A DNA stretch of 64,000 nt from Phyto melanocephala (Eukaryota; Arthropoda; Insecta; Diptera; Rhinophoridae), in contig OW799233.1 in the NCBI GenBank assembly GCA_941918925.1, forward strand, positions 48,383,341 through 48,447,340, written 5' to 3'. The translations under genes were made by a program, and so were the position numbers. Each line of letters begins with the position of its first letter. The first letter of the stretch is position 1. Shown piece after piece: positions 34,924 through 44,028 of this stretch. The notes under the pieces were generated by a model, which worked only from the letters and a program-made list of their open reading frames with translations, was not told the origin of the DNA and made no database searches.

Positions 34924-35266
34924 ACAGTGAATATATTTTTGAAATTACAAAAAGTGTCTCAGTGCGGCATAAAATTTGTGTCTCGGTTGGAATTTATTAA
35001 TTATAAAGAGCAACGGTACATTTTACTGTAAAAACCACTATTCCTGCGTTTTTGTTGTTTCACAAAATTTGCACATATTTTGTCGCCTTTTAAATTTGTT
35101 GTTGTTCAAAAGAATTTGATCTGGAAATACATTGGAATTTTTAGAATTTTTTGTTGGCGCTTTTTTTTCGGTTTACTTTGTTGTTCTTGCCTTTCATTTT
35201 TACGATAAGTGTTTCCCAAACTTTTCTGTCGTGGTTCTCTCTAATTGGTATTAAATAAAATAAAAA

Positions 35267-37036
35267 ATGTCAACATTTGATAAATATATCCGTGCGGCAG
35301 ATGAAGTTATTAGTTTTGAGGCTAATCTTAAAGATCAAGACCTCTCAGGCTACACTATAGAGGCCTTTGATTTCGAGAAAGAGGAACTTGGTAAAATTTG
35401 GGAGAAATATAAGAAAATTTTTAATGAATGTTCTGATGACACGGTAGAGAAGAAAAAGGAAATGGTAGTGGTTCAAACGAAACATCCACAGGTTCGTAGA
35501 ACATATATACGATGTATTAACATAATTTCTAAAGCCGAACAAAAATTAAAAGGAAATATTCAAGAAAATGTTAATACAGTAGTTCCCAACCTTTGTAGTT
35601 CTTTATCTGTCCCTCCGTGTGATACTGGTGTTTTTCATGGCGATTACGTGTCGTGGCCTACATTTAGAGATATGTTCACGGCGATTTACATTAATAACAG
35701 CAGACTTAGCCCTGTAGAAAAATTATTTTATTTATTTCAAAAAACTAATGGTGAAGCCCGCGACATCAATAGAAATGTGGCCTTGACGGGAGAAAATTTC
35801 GACATTGCGTGGAACAATTTGAGGTCCCAATATGAAAATAAAAGAGTTCTAATCAATACTCAGCTCAAGTCTCTTTTCAATTTAGCCCCTTGTTTACAAG
35901 AAACAGCTTCTGAAATAAAAAGACTGCAAAGAGAGATAAATAATTGTATGTCTATTTTAAAGTTATACAAAGTTGATATTAGTTCATGGGATCCTATTTT
36001 TGTATTTCAATGCTCGTCACGTCTCTCAGAATGCACATTGAATCTTTGGGAACAATCAGTGAAAAATAAAACGGAGGTCCCCAGATGGGAGGAATTAAAT
36101 AGTTTTCTCACTGATAGATATCATGCGCTTGAAAGTGTCTCAGACATTATTGCAACGAATAGTGCATCTGTAAGTGGTTCCCAATATTTTTCAAATAACA
36201 ACAATCAAATGTCAAAAGTTAAGCAATTTAAAGCCCATCATACTAAAGTTGATGCACAGAAATGTGTATTATGTAAGGAAAACCACAAAATTAGTTTTTG
36301 CGAAAAATTTTTAAGTATGAACTACAAAACTCGTGTTTCAACTTTGAAAAGATTCCGGTTTTGTTTCAATTGTCTCTCTATTGGCCATATGTATGGTGAC
36401 TGTAATAGTGCAAATGGTTGCTCCAAGTGCAAGAAAAAACATCATACATTGATGCATAGAGATTTTGTAAGGGCAAATAATGCAAGTCAAACACAATTCA
36501 ATAAGTTTTCTCATGGCGAAAGGCAAAGTAATTCAGTTCAAACCATACAGTCCACTAATGCTCCTGGTCCATCAGGAGTTATTCAATCTCACCACACGTC
36601 TGTTTCAAAGAAGGTTATGTTGGCGACAGCTTGGGTTCATATTGTTAGTTTTGGTTCTTATTACAAGGTGCGGGCTCTAATTGATCCATGTTCTGATGAG
36701 AGTTTTATTTCCGAAAGAATACAAAAACTTCTGAGGTTGCCCACTAGTCCAGTATCAGCTGAAGTTACGGGTCTAGGAGGAGATATAATAAGCAGATCTT
36801 CTAAGTTGGCAACGTTTGTTATTGTATCACTTTTCAATCAGGATGTGTCTCTTAATGTTCAAGCTTTAGTCGTGCCTCGTGTAACTGGTAGTGTCCCAAC
36901 ACATTCGTTTAACCCATTAACTAGCAATAAACTACCAAAATTGAATTATGCTGATCCAAAGTTTTACGAAAGCAGTGAAGTAGATTTATTATTAGGAGGT
37001 GATTTGTATCCCTTCATTCTTCGTGATGGAGTCTAA
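35267..37036 (+). CDS. BEL/Pao Gag with zinc knuckles and A16-type protease
   Basis: 589 codons starting in a good context (AAAAATG) after a 384-bp leader in which I see no upstream ATG. Residues 120-300 hold the Gag domain common to BEL elements (FHGDYVSWPTFRDMF near 123-137). Residues 333-397 form the knuckles: C333-C336-H340-C345, C366-C369-H374-C379 and C385-C388-H392/H393-H397. Residues about 450-585 are the retropepsin-like domain, with active-site IDPCSDESF (Asp473) and LLLGGD near the end. In BEL elements this normally continues without a stop into reverse transcriptase. Here TAA at 37034-37036 ends it at the protease/RT junction. Confidence 0.9.
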   Translation: MSTFDKYIRAADEVISFEANLKDQDLSGYTIEAFDFEKEELGKIWEKYKKIFNECSDDTVEKKKEMVVVQTKHPQVRRTYIRCINIISKAEQKLKGNIQENVNTVVPNLCSSLSVPPCDTGVFHGDYVSWPTFRDMFTAIYINNSRLSPVEKLFYLFQKTNGEARDINRNVALTGENFDIAWNNLRSQYENKRVLINTQLKSLFNLAPCLQETASEIKRLQREINNCMSILKLYKVDISSWDPIFVFQCSSRLSECTLNLWEQSVKNKTEVPRWEELNSFLTDRYHALESVSDIIATNSASVSGSQYFSNNNNQMSKVKQFKAHHTKVDAQKCVLCKENHKISFCEKFLSMNYKTRVSTLKRFRFCFNCLSIGHMYGDCNSANGCSKCKKKHHTLMHRDFVRANNASQTQFNKFSHGERQSNSVQTIQSTNAPGPSGVIQSHHTSVSKKVMLATAWVHIVSFGSYYKVRALIDPCSDESFISERIQKLLRLPTSPVSAEVTGLGGDIISRSSKLATFVIVSLFNQDVSLNVQALVVPRVTGSVPTHSFNPLTSNKLPKLNYADPKFYESSEVDLLLGGDLYPFILRDGV

Positions 37037-37057
37037 CATGGTATTTTTGAATCCTTA

Positions 37058-38902
37058 GTGGCTCAAGAAACAATTTTTGGTTGGATTGTAACTGGCCCAA
37101 CACCCAGTAATGGTTCCACACGATCAGTAAGAATGTCTCATATGACAAGAGTCTCCATAGATGACCATTTGACAAAGTTTTGGGAGTTAGAAGAAGTTTC
37201 TCGTAAAAAGGTTCTATCAGAAGAGGATAAGAAATGTGAGATCTATCGTTCTACTACCACAAGAAATTCTAAAGGGAGGTATATTGTTAGTCTGCCCTTT
37301 AAGAATAATATTGCTTCACTTGGTCCAAATAGACATATTGCTCTTAGTCAATATTTAAGAAATCAGAAATCATTATTGCGTAAACCAGAATTTAAGGCTC
37401 AATACGATGAGGTCCTTAAAGAATATTTAACTTTAGGACATATGGAGAAACTCAGAGGTTCTGAAAGTGGTCCGAGTTATTATTTACCTCATCACGGAGT
37501 TTTTAAGCCCGAAAGTACAACAACAAAATTGAGAATAGTTTTTAATGCCTCTAGTGCGACTTCTAGTGGTAAGAGTCTCAACGACATGTTGTACGTAGGC
37601 CCCATTTTGCAAGCTGATTTGGTATCTTTGATTTTGAAATGGCGATTTTATCAGTTTGTATTTAATGCGGATATTGCGAAAATGTATCGCCAAATTTTAG
37701 TAAATCCTGAACACAGACCTTTTCAAAAAGTTGTGTTTCGTAGTTCAGTAGATAGTAAGATTGAAGATTTTCAACTGAAAACGGTCACTTTTGGTGTTAA
37801 TTGTGCTCCTTATTTGGCCCTAAGAACGATACTTCAATTGGCTGATGACGAAGAACTACGTTTTCCACTCGGCGCTCGAATATTGCGAGAGTGTATGTAT
37901 GTTGATGACGCTCTTGTAGGGGCTCATTGTATTTCTGATGCTTTGGTGGCACGAGACCAATTAATTGGTATATTACAGACTGCAGGGTTTGAGTTAAGAA
38001 AATGGACGTCAAACTCAAAGCAAATTTTAAAAAATTTGCCCCAAGAGCATTTACTAAATTCGAATTTTTTGTCGCTCGATGATAAGAGCACAACTAAAAC
38101 GCTTGGCGTACGCTGGAATGCAGCAGAAGACGTTTTTTATTTTTCAACTGAGAAAATTAAACTCAAGCAATCGTACACAAAACGGGAAGTTCTTTCAATT
38201 ATTGCTCGCCTTTTTGATCCAGCGGGCTGGTTAGGCCCAGTAGTTATCAAAGCCAAAATTTTAATGCAGCAAATGTGGCTCGATAAAATAGATTGGGATG
38301 ACCCGATAAAACCACTGGCTCTTACTAAATGGCAATCTTTTATTACAAAATATAATGATATCGACTCAATAAAACTTCCCCGATGGATTGAATATACCCC
38401 AGACTGTCACATTGAGTTTCATGGTTTTTGCGACGCATCTGAGTTAGCTTATGCAGCCACAATATATGTTAGAATTAGTTTTGGTGATAAAGTTTACACC
38501 AATTTGCTCACTTGTAAAACGAAAGTGGCTCCAGTGAAAAAACCATCATTGCCACGCTTGGAATTATGTGGAGCAGTGCTTTTGGCAAATTTGTTTAATA
38601 GTGTAGTTCCTAATTTAAATTTAAATTCGTATATTTTATATTTGTGGTCCGATTCTACAATTGTGTTAGCTTGGCTTCGAAAACCACCTTGTAATTGGAA
38701 AACGTTTGTGGCAAATAGAGTCGCTACTATTTTAGAAAAAGTTGGTAACAAAAATTGGTTTCATGTACCTACGAATTACAACCCTGCCGATCTAGCAACC
38801 CTGGGGCTGACTCCTTCTGAACTACGAGAAAACAAACTTTGGTGGCAAGGACCTGATTGGCTCAGGTTAGATAAATCTTTGTGGCCCCAAACTCCGTTAT
38901 AA
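37058..38902 (+). CDS. BEL/Pao reverse transcriptase and RNase H
   Basis: Same frame as Gag; the open frame actually begins right after the TAA at 37036, with no ATG start near. The fingers/palm region includes KLRIVFNASS (158-167), DIAKMYRQI (Asp205) and the catalytic YVDD (281-284). The Pao-type RNase H follows: HGFCDAS (Asp459), LPRLELCG (Glu502), LWSDSTIVLAWL (Asp532) and YNPADLA (Asp578). It copies the genomic RNA into DNA and removes the RNA strand. Expression would need readthrough of the upstream TAA. It ends at TAA 38900-38902, between RNase H and integrase. Confidence 0.88.
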   Translation: MAQETIFGWIVTGPTPSNGSTRSVRMSHMTRVSIDDHLTKFWELEEVSRKKVLSEEDKKCEIYRSTTTRNSKGRYIVSLPFKNNIASLGPNRHIALSQYLRNQKSLLRKPEFKAQYDEVLKEYLTLGHMEKLRGSESGPSYYLPHHGVFKPESTTTKLRIVFNASSATSSGKSLNDMLYVGPILQADLVSLILKWRFYQFVFNADIAKMYRQILVNPEHRPFQKVVFRSSVDSKIEDFQLKTVTFGVNCAPYLALRTILQLADDEELRFPLGARILRECMYVDDALVGAHCISDALVARDQLIGILQTAGFELRKWTSNSKQILKNLPQEHLLNSNFLSLDDKSTTKTLGVRWNAAEDVFYFSTEKIKLKQSYTKREVLSIIARLFDPAGWLGPVVIKAKILMQQMWLDKIDWDDPIKPLALTKWQSFITKYNDIDSIKLPRWIEYTPDCHIEFHGFCDASELAYAATIYVRISFGDKVYTNLLTCKTKVAPVKKPSLPRLELCGAVLLANLFNSVVPNLNLNSYILYLWSDSTIVLAWLRKPPCNWKTFVANRVATILEKVGNKNWFHVPTNYNPADLATLGLTPSELRENKLWWQGPDWLRLDKSLWPQTPL

Positions 38903-39007
38903 TTTCAAACTTCAGAAGATTCAAAAAGAGTCCAAGTTAATGTTGCTCGATCGTCTGAAATAGAAGATGTACTTGACCGGTTTTCGAGTTTACCCAGAGC
39001 TCTTCAT

Positions 39008-40465
39008 GTGATTTCTTACTTGTTTCGATTCTATCACCTCACCCGTAAAAACCTTTATAAGGATGTTAAGTATGATACAACGAGAATTACAGCGACTGAA
39101 TTAGCCTTTGTGCGTAACCGGTTGTTTTTCTTATCTCAACAAAAACACTTTCTAAAAGATTTCAACTGTTTGTTGTCGAAGAAAAAACTTGATTCTCGTA
39201 GCCCTTTATTAACCCTTTCTCCGTTTCTGGATAAAAATAAAATCATTCGAGCTAACGGTCGCCTTGGTTCAACCACTTGTCTGTCCTACAATGAAAGACA
39301 CCCTATAATACTAGCGTATGGCAGTAGGTTATCACGTCTTTATGTAGAATTTGTTCATAAATTAGTTCATCATGGTGGTACTCGTTTAGTCTTGAATGTT
39401 GTCCGTCAGGAGTGTTGGATAATAAAGGTTAAAAATCTGATCAAAACAGTTGCTCACAATTGTAAAATCTGTGTTTTGCATCGTAAAAAACTTCAAACTC
39501 AGATTATGGCAGCGTTACCGCAAGAAAGAACTACGTTGAGTCGTCCCTTTTCAAACACAGGTGTCGATTTTGCTGGCCCATTTGACATCAAGAGCTTTAC
39601 TGGTCGATATTGTCGCATAACAAAAGGCTACGTGTGCCTCTTTGTTTGTTTCTCTACCAAGGCGATACACCTTGAACCAGTCAGTGATTTATCTACTCCC
39701 GCATTTCTTGCCGCTTTGGCTCGATTTATTTCACGCCGTGGTTGTCCTAATCGCATTTTTTCCGATAATGGCAGAAATTTCGTTGGCGCTGCAAAGGAAC
39801 TAGCGGTTAATTTCCAGAAGCATATCAAAGAGCTAAGTGACAGAGCCGTTTATAAGTATGAACATCAACATTTACAATGGCATTTTATACCCGCTGCAGC
39901 TCCACGTATGGGAGGCTTATGGGAGGCGGGAGTAAAGAGTGTGAAAATGCATTTCAAGAAAATTGCGGGGCAATCGAAATATACGTTCGAAGAGTTTTCC
40001 ACACTTTTGGCACAAATCGAAGCTTGTCTTAATTCACGTCCTCTTAGTTCTATGTCGGATAATGCAACCGATTTGTCTGCTCTTACTCCAGGTCATTTTT
40101 TAATAGGTTCCGCATTGCTAGCTCCTGCTGAACCTGAAGAACTTAGTTCGCATATTACCACTATTAACCGTTGGCGTAAAGTTAGGGCGCTACAACAAGA
40201 ACTTTGTCGTCGTTGGAAAGAGGAGTATTTGAAAGAACTACATAAACGCAGTAAATGGAAAACTCCTCAACTAAGCATTAAAGAAAACGACTTAGTTGTC
40301 CTAAGAAATGAACCATGCGCCTCTACTGAGTGGCGCTTAGGGCGTATAATAAAAACTTATCCTGGTACCGATGGTAGGATTCGGGTTGTAGATCTAAAAA
40401 CACAAAATGGTGTAATCAAGAGACCTATCCACAAATTAGTGCTATTGCCGAATTATGCAAATTAA
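39008..40465 (+). CDS. BEL/Pao integrase
   Basis: Same frame as gag and RT; the frame is open from 38903, so 39008 is only the first ATG. It has an N-terminal HHCC zinc-binding region (H117, H121/H122, C152, C155). The catalytic core is TGVDFAGPF (Asp187), FSDNGRNF (Asp253) and GGLWEAGVK (Glu306). The C-terminal domain has WRKVRALQQELCRRW, WRLGRI and RPIHKLVLLP, the usual close of BEL integrases. It joins the cDNA to the host chromosome; the 5-bp AATAA duplication is its expected footprint. No internal stop or frameshift. Confidence 0.9.
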   Translation: MISYLFRFYHLTRKNLYKDVKYDTTRITATELAFVRNRLFFLSQQKHFLKDFNCLLSKKKLDSRSPLLTLSPFLDKNKIIRANGRLGSTTCLSYNERHPIILAYGSRLSRLYVEFVHKLVHHGGTRLVLNVVRQECWIIKVKNLIKTVAHNCKICVLHRKKLQTQIMAALPQERTTLSRPFSNTGVDFAGPFDIKSFTGRYCRITKGYVCLFVCFSTKAIHLEPVSDLSTPAFLAALARFISRRGCPNRIFSDNGRNFVGAAKELAVNFQKHIKELSDRAVYKYEHQHLQWHFIPAAAPRMGGLWEAGVKSVKMHFKKIAGQSKYTFEEFSTLLAQIEACLNSRPLSSMSDNATDLSALTPGHFLIGSALLAPAEPEELSSHITTINRWRKVRALQQELCRRWKEEYLKELHKRSKWKTPQLSIKENDLVVLRNEPCASTEWRLGRIIKTYPGTDGRIRVVDLKTQNGVIKRPIHKLVLLPNYAN

Positions 40466-40500
40466 ATGCCTTTTGTTTTCACTCCCTCAAACTTTCTACC

Positions 40501-40539
40501 TTAACTAACACGTCTCTCTTTACCTTTATCCAATTTTAG
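40501..40539 (+). promoter_or_regulatory. Candidate splice acceptor before the extra ORF
   Basis: A branch-point-like CTAAC (40505-40509), a pyrimidine-rich tract and TTTTAG ending at 40539 lie 6 bp before the ATG at 40546. Spacing of branch A to AG is about 31 nt, normal for fly introns. It would let a subgenomic RNA express the downstream ORF, as env is expressed in retroviruses. Confidence 0.5.
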
Positions 40540-40545
40540 TTCAAT

Positions 40546-41250
40546 ATGTGTGATGGTTTTTTCAACCCCAATTTTTGTTGCCCATTGTGTAATCGTATGC
40601 ACGCAATCCGTCAATGCTCTCGATTTGTTGTTATGGACGTAGAGCGAAAACTGCGAACCGTGGCCCAAAACTCGTTGTGCTACAACTGCTTAGCTCAATC
40701 ACATAACAGAGCTGACTGCAAGAGCATCGATAGGTGCCGGCGTTGCATGCAAGATCACAACTCTTGGTTGCATCCGATTCCTGAAAATCGCGTGTGGGTT
40801 CAAATGACAGCCCATGTTCGTGTCATTACCCGACTTGGCCGACAAGCAAGTTTGACTCGTGCCGTTATTGACCCCACTGCGTCGAGATCGTCAATAATGT
40901 TCTCAGAAGCCGAAGAAATGCATTGCGTGATTAACCGTGGACGAACCATTATAACGGTACTTCATGGGCACGAAGACGGGCATCGCCAAATAAAACTAGA
41001 GTGTGTGGTGGAAAAAAAAGACTATGGCCATAGCCCAAACGTAGATCTCGACCCAAAGGAGGAATATATGAGATGCAGCTTATCCGCTAATCGTTATTGG
41101 TACCGTAGACGAAGATATTATATCATTTTGGGAGCAGACGTGACAAGCAAAATTTTGAAAGGACCCACTAAAGGACGACCTGGTGACATATATGTACAAG
41201 ACACCATTTTTGGGAAGGCTTACTTCGGTGAAGCAAAAAAGAAGCAATAA
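40546..41250 (+). CDS. Extra 3' ORF: zinc-knuckle plus protease-like protein
   Basis: 234 codons, in a different frame from pol, in the slot used for env in some relatives. Residues 12-24 (C12-C15-H19-C24), 45-58 (C45-C48-H53-C58) and 64-76 (C64-C67-H71-H76) repeat the exact three-part knuckle layout of this element's Gag. Residues about 87-228 parallel the protease: AVIDPTASRSSI (Asp109 at the active-site position), IILGADV (193-199) and QDTIFGKAYFG (218-228), the last matching the start of RT. It therefore looks like a diverged nucleocapsid-protease copy. Base composition seems richer in G+C than gag-pol. There is no signal peptide or membrane segment, so it is not an envelope. Proteolytic activity is unproven. 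Confidence 0.75.
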   Translation: MCDGFFNPNFCCPLCNRMHAIRQCSRFVVMDVERKLRTVAQNSLCYNCLAQSHNRADCKSIDRCRRCMQDHNSWLHPIPENRVWVQMTAHVRVITRLGRQASLTRAVIDPTASRSSIMFSEAEEMHCVINRGRTIITVLHGHEDGHRQIKLECVVEKKDYGHSPNVDLDPKEEYMRCSLSANRYWYRRRRYYIILGADVTSKILKGPTKGRPGDIYVQDTIFGKAYFGEAKKKQ

Positions 41251-41585
41251 AATTCATATATTTTATTTATATTTGTAGCTCTTGAATTTCACCTAAATCC
41301 TTTGTTACCCTTGTTAAGTAGTTTATAATTAGATAACATTATCCTTGAATTGATCTCATTTTCTTTTTTTTATATTAATGAATATTATTTTACCCACATA
41401 TAAAAGGTAATAAATGAATTTAATCACTGTCTCAGTATACAAACCATTTAAAATGTAATTACCTTTTGTAGCTCACTTTGTATAAATTATTATTTGGTTC
41501 GAATTTATATGCATTCTAAATTGTAATATGTAATAAATAGTTAAGTTCAATCTTATTTTGCACTATTGTTGCAAGGGAGGCGGTA
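41251..41585 (+). other. 3' untranslated region and polypurine tract
   Basis: AT-rich and non-coding. The purine tract AAGGGAGG (41573-41580) followed by CGGTA immediately precedes the 3' LTR and should prime plus-strand synthesis. Confidence 0.6.
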
Positions 41586-41986
41586 TGTTCGCGCCTGTCC
41601 TGCCTTGCATCGTTGTATAAACCGCACTATGTAAAACGTACCATGTAAATACACTGTGTAAATGCACCCTTACATAGTGCGGTGAGTCGGCGCTATACGC
41701 ACGCCGGTAAAAGTTCAATTGAATTAAATAAAGTGAACAGTCGCCAACTTGTTTTGTATAAAAAGGAAAATTAATGTAAAAATTAGAATTAAACTTTAAA
41801 ATAAAAATAAAAGAAAAATAAGGAAACAATAAAAATTAATATAACGAAAAAGTGTTGATTAACGCCACAAAAAAAAAAGTGTTTTATTAAAAGGAAGACA
41901 TAAATAAGTGAAAAAGCCAGACAGAATCAGTGCAGTGACACTCAACACCAACAACCTGGAAACCAGCATCCCTCAAGAGGTAAACA
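41586..41986 (+). repeat. 3' LTR
   Basis: 401 bp, same ends as the 5' LTR. It lacks an 18-bp segment present in the 5' copy, leaving a single AGTTC where the 5' LTR has two. The U3 inverted repeat (41622-41682) and TATA box (41757-41764) are conserved. Confidence 0.95.
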
Positions 41987-42088
41987 AATAATTTAAAAAC
42001 ATTATTTAGATTTGATTTAGTATTTTATTTCAGGTTACATGTGAAAAAGTGGGATACGGCATATAGAAACGTATCAATTAAGTTGAAA

Positions 42089-42862
42089 ACAGGTAACAGT
42101 GCTATATTTGGCCGTGCCGAATCTTACATACCCTTCACAACGTGTAGTCATGCAACAACAATCATTCAATCATCTCATATAAAATACGTACATACATGTA
42201 AAAAACGTACAAAAAAAAAGCATACCATTGTAAAATTATAAATTGAGTTTACGACGTACATACATATGTATGTTTCTAAAAAAAATTACAAAAAAAAAAA
42301 AAAAATAAAAAAAAAATTTAAAACAAAAAAAAAAAAAAAAACAATAAAAAAAATAAATAAAAAAAATTAAAAATAATTTTAAAAATTTTTAAAAATTAAA
42401 AAAAAAATTTAAAAAAAAAATATAAACAATATATAAAATAAAAAAATTTGTTGGCTAAGCTGGGATTCGATGCCACGTTTACTCTAACCAGTATTTATGA
42501 ATGTTATTGTTGTAATTGTGAAAAAAACGAGGCGGTCGTGGTTTTTGCTCATATTTCAGAAAGTTATGGGGCGATTGTACTAAATTTCAATAGCGATTCA
42601 TTCCCGAATATCTCCAAAAGTCTGATACCATACTGAGATATGAGGAACATACACTTGCTTCTAAAAGTTGATTTCAACTAACACACGGACAGGCGGGCAG
42701 ACGGACAGACGGTCAGGGCTTAATCGACTCCTCTATTCATAAGCATATTTCATATTCAGAAAATATATACTTTATGGGGCCGGAAATGGAAATTGTAGAA
42801 ATTACAAACGGAATGACAAACCTATATATACCCTTGTGCAGCACAGGTGCAGGGTATAAAAA
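42089..42862 (+). mobile_element. mini-me/DINE-1-like element, family D copy 3
   Basis: Begins ACAGGTAACAGTGCTAT with a TTGGCCGTGCCGAA hairpin. It carries the CACAACGTGTAGTCATGCAA block, a long A-rich core, the antisense tRNA-like block, the (GTCY)n-type tract (about 42685-42715), CATTCATAAGC, the core, and the terminal hairpin ending GGGTATAAAA. It starts about 100 bp right of the BEL 3' LTR. The frame at 42448-42636 is repeat sequence. Confidence 0.6.
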
Positions 42863-42921
42863 TGGTGTATAACATGAAATATAGGTTAAGCTACGATGCG
42901 GAATTATACCTTTGAACATAA

Positions 42922-42972
42922 TTGTGAAGGGTATTATCAGATTCGGCACGTCCGAATATAGCACTCTTACTT
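42922..42972 (-). repeat. Isolated family D terminus
   Basis: TTGTGAAGGGTATTATCAG, ATTCGGCACGTCCGAAT and ATAGCACTCTTAC form only the hairpin end of a family D element, inverted relative to D3. Confidence 0.5.
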
Positions 42973-42999
42973 TTTTAATATAATTTATTACGCTTTTCA

Positions 43000-44028
43000 T
43001 TTAGTATCCAGAAATAATTTTTAAATATTAAGAGGCTTGAAAAGTTTGATATATTAAAAAAAAATATTTATTTTTCCAAATAATATTTGCCTACAACTTT
43101 GCCGATTAGTAACTGAACTGTCCACAAATTTTCAAGAATATCTCTACATGCATATCATCTCTTTAAATAGTCACAAAAATGTTTATAAATTATCCTAGGG
43201 CTAGGATTCATACTGGTCTCTGGGTGAAAACTAAAAAATTTTAATTTTAGTGTCAAAAAAAAGGGAAAAAACAGAGGTGTCGTGATTATTTGCTCATATC
43301 TCAGAATGTTATAGAGCGATTGTGCTAATTATTAATTCTGATTTGCTCTTAAATAATTTGATACTACACAAGTGTCGTGGGGATGTCGACTACGTCCAAG
43401 AAATTGAGTTCAACATGCACTCCCCTATTCATTGAAAGGCTAGTTTTAAGAAGTAGTAGTATTAAACGAAGAGGTTGTATTAACTAAAGCTAGATTCATA
43501 TATTTTTTTTTGTTATTTTACCACAAAGACTAATTAAGTGTATCATGACTAATAATGACTGCAAAAAAAACGAAACAAATTTAAAATAACAAAACATTCA
43601 ACTAATTGATTAAATAAAAAGTTTATGTTAAATGAATATTTTAAAGTAATATTTTTTATGCACAAAGAAAATAAAAACTGACAGCAACAAAACAAATAAA
43701 CAAAAATAAAATAACAAGTTTTGACTTTGATTTCAAACTTTAAATTGAAAATTAATTAAGACAAACTGTGTGAAGTGGTCAAATGCATAATGAATTTCGA
43801 AAGAAACAAAAAATTCAATTTCTCCCAATAAAATAAAAATAAACAGAAATTAAATTAAATTTTCTTTAAAACAGTAATAGACAACATTAAAATTATATTT
43901 CATTTGTTTAACTCAAATTTTTATCTATTGAACTTGTATCAAGCAACTGAATATGACCAAATTTATTTATGAAAGTCTCTCACTCTCTGATTTTAAACAT
44001 GATGTTTGTTTTGTTGCTTTTGTTTCGT
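43000..44028. other. Decayed family D-like body, then AT-rich DNA
   Basis: 43130-43420 resembles the D body (GAATATCTCTACATG, GTGATTATTTGCTCATATC, TCAGAATGTTATAGAGCG). From 43440 to 44028 no gene or element is seen. Confidence 0.4.

Larger units (their letters stand above)
34464..41986 (+). mobile_element. BEL/Pao LTR retrotransposon, nearly complete
   Basis: 7523 bp bounded by TG...CA LTRs and a 5-bp AATAA target duplication (34459-34463 and 41987-41991). Internal order: primer binding site, 384-bp leader, Gag with zinc knuckles and A16-type protease, reverse transcriptase, RNase H, integrase, then an extra ORF. The order PR-RT-RH-IN and the protein motifs are those of BEL/Pao (Semotivirus-like) elements. 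Two in-frame stops interrupt gag-pol, so this copy may be non-autonomous. LTR near-identity indicates a recent insertion. Confidence 0.95.

Noticed and set aside
37797..38093. 98-codon minus-strand ORF within pol
   Set aside because: Antisense shadow of the reverse transcriptase frame.
40546..41250. Reading the extra BEL ORF as an envelope protein
   Set aside because: No signal peptide, transmembrane segment or glycoprotein features; the sequence matches a zinc-knuckle and protease layout instead.
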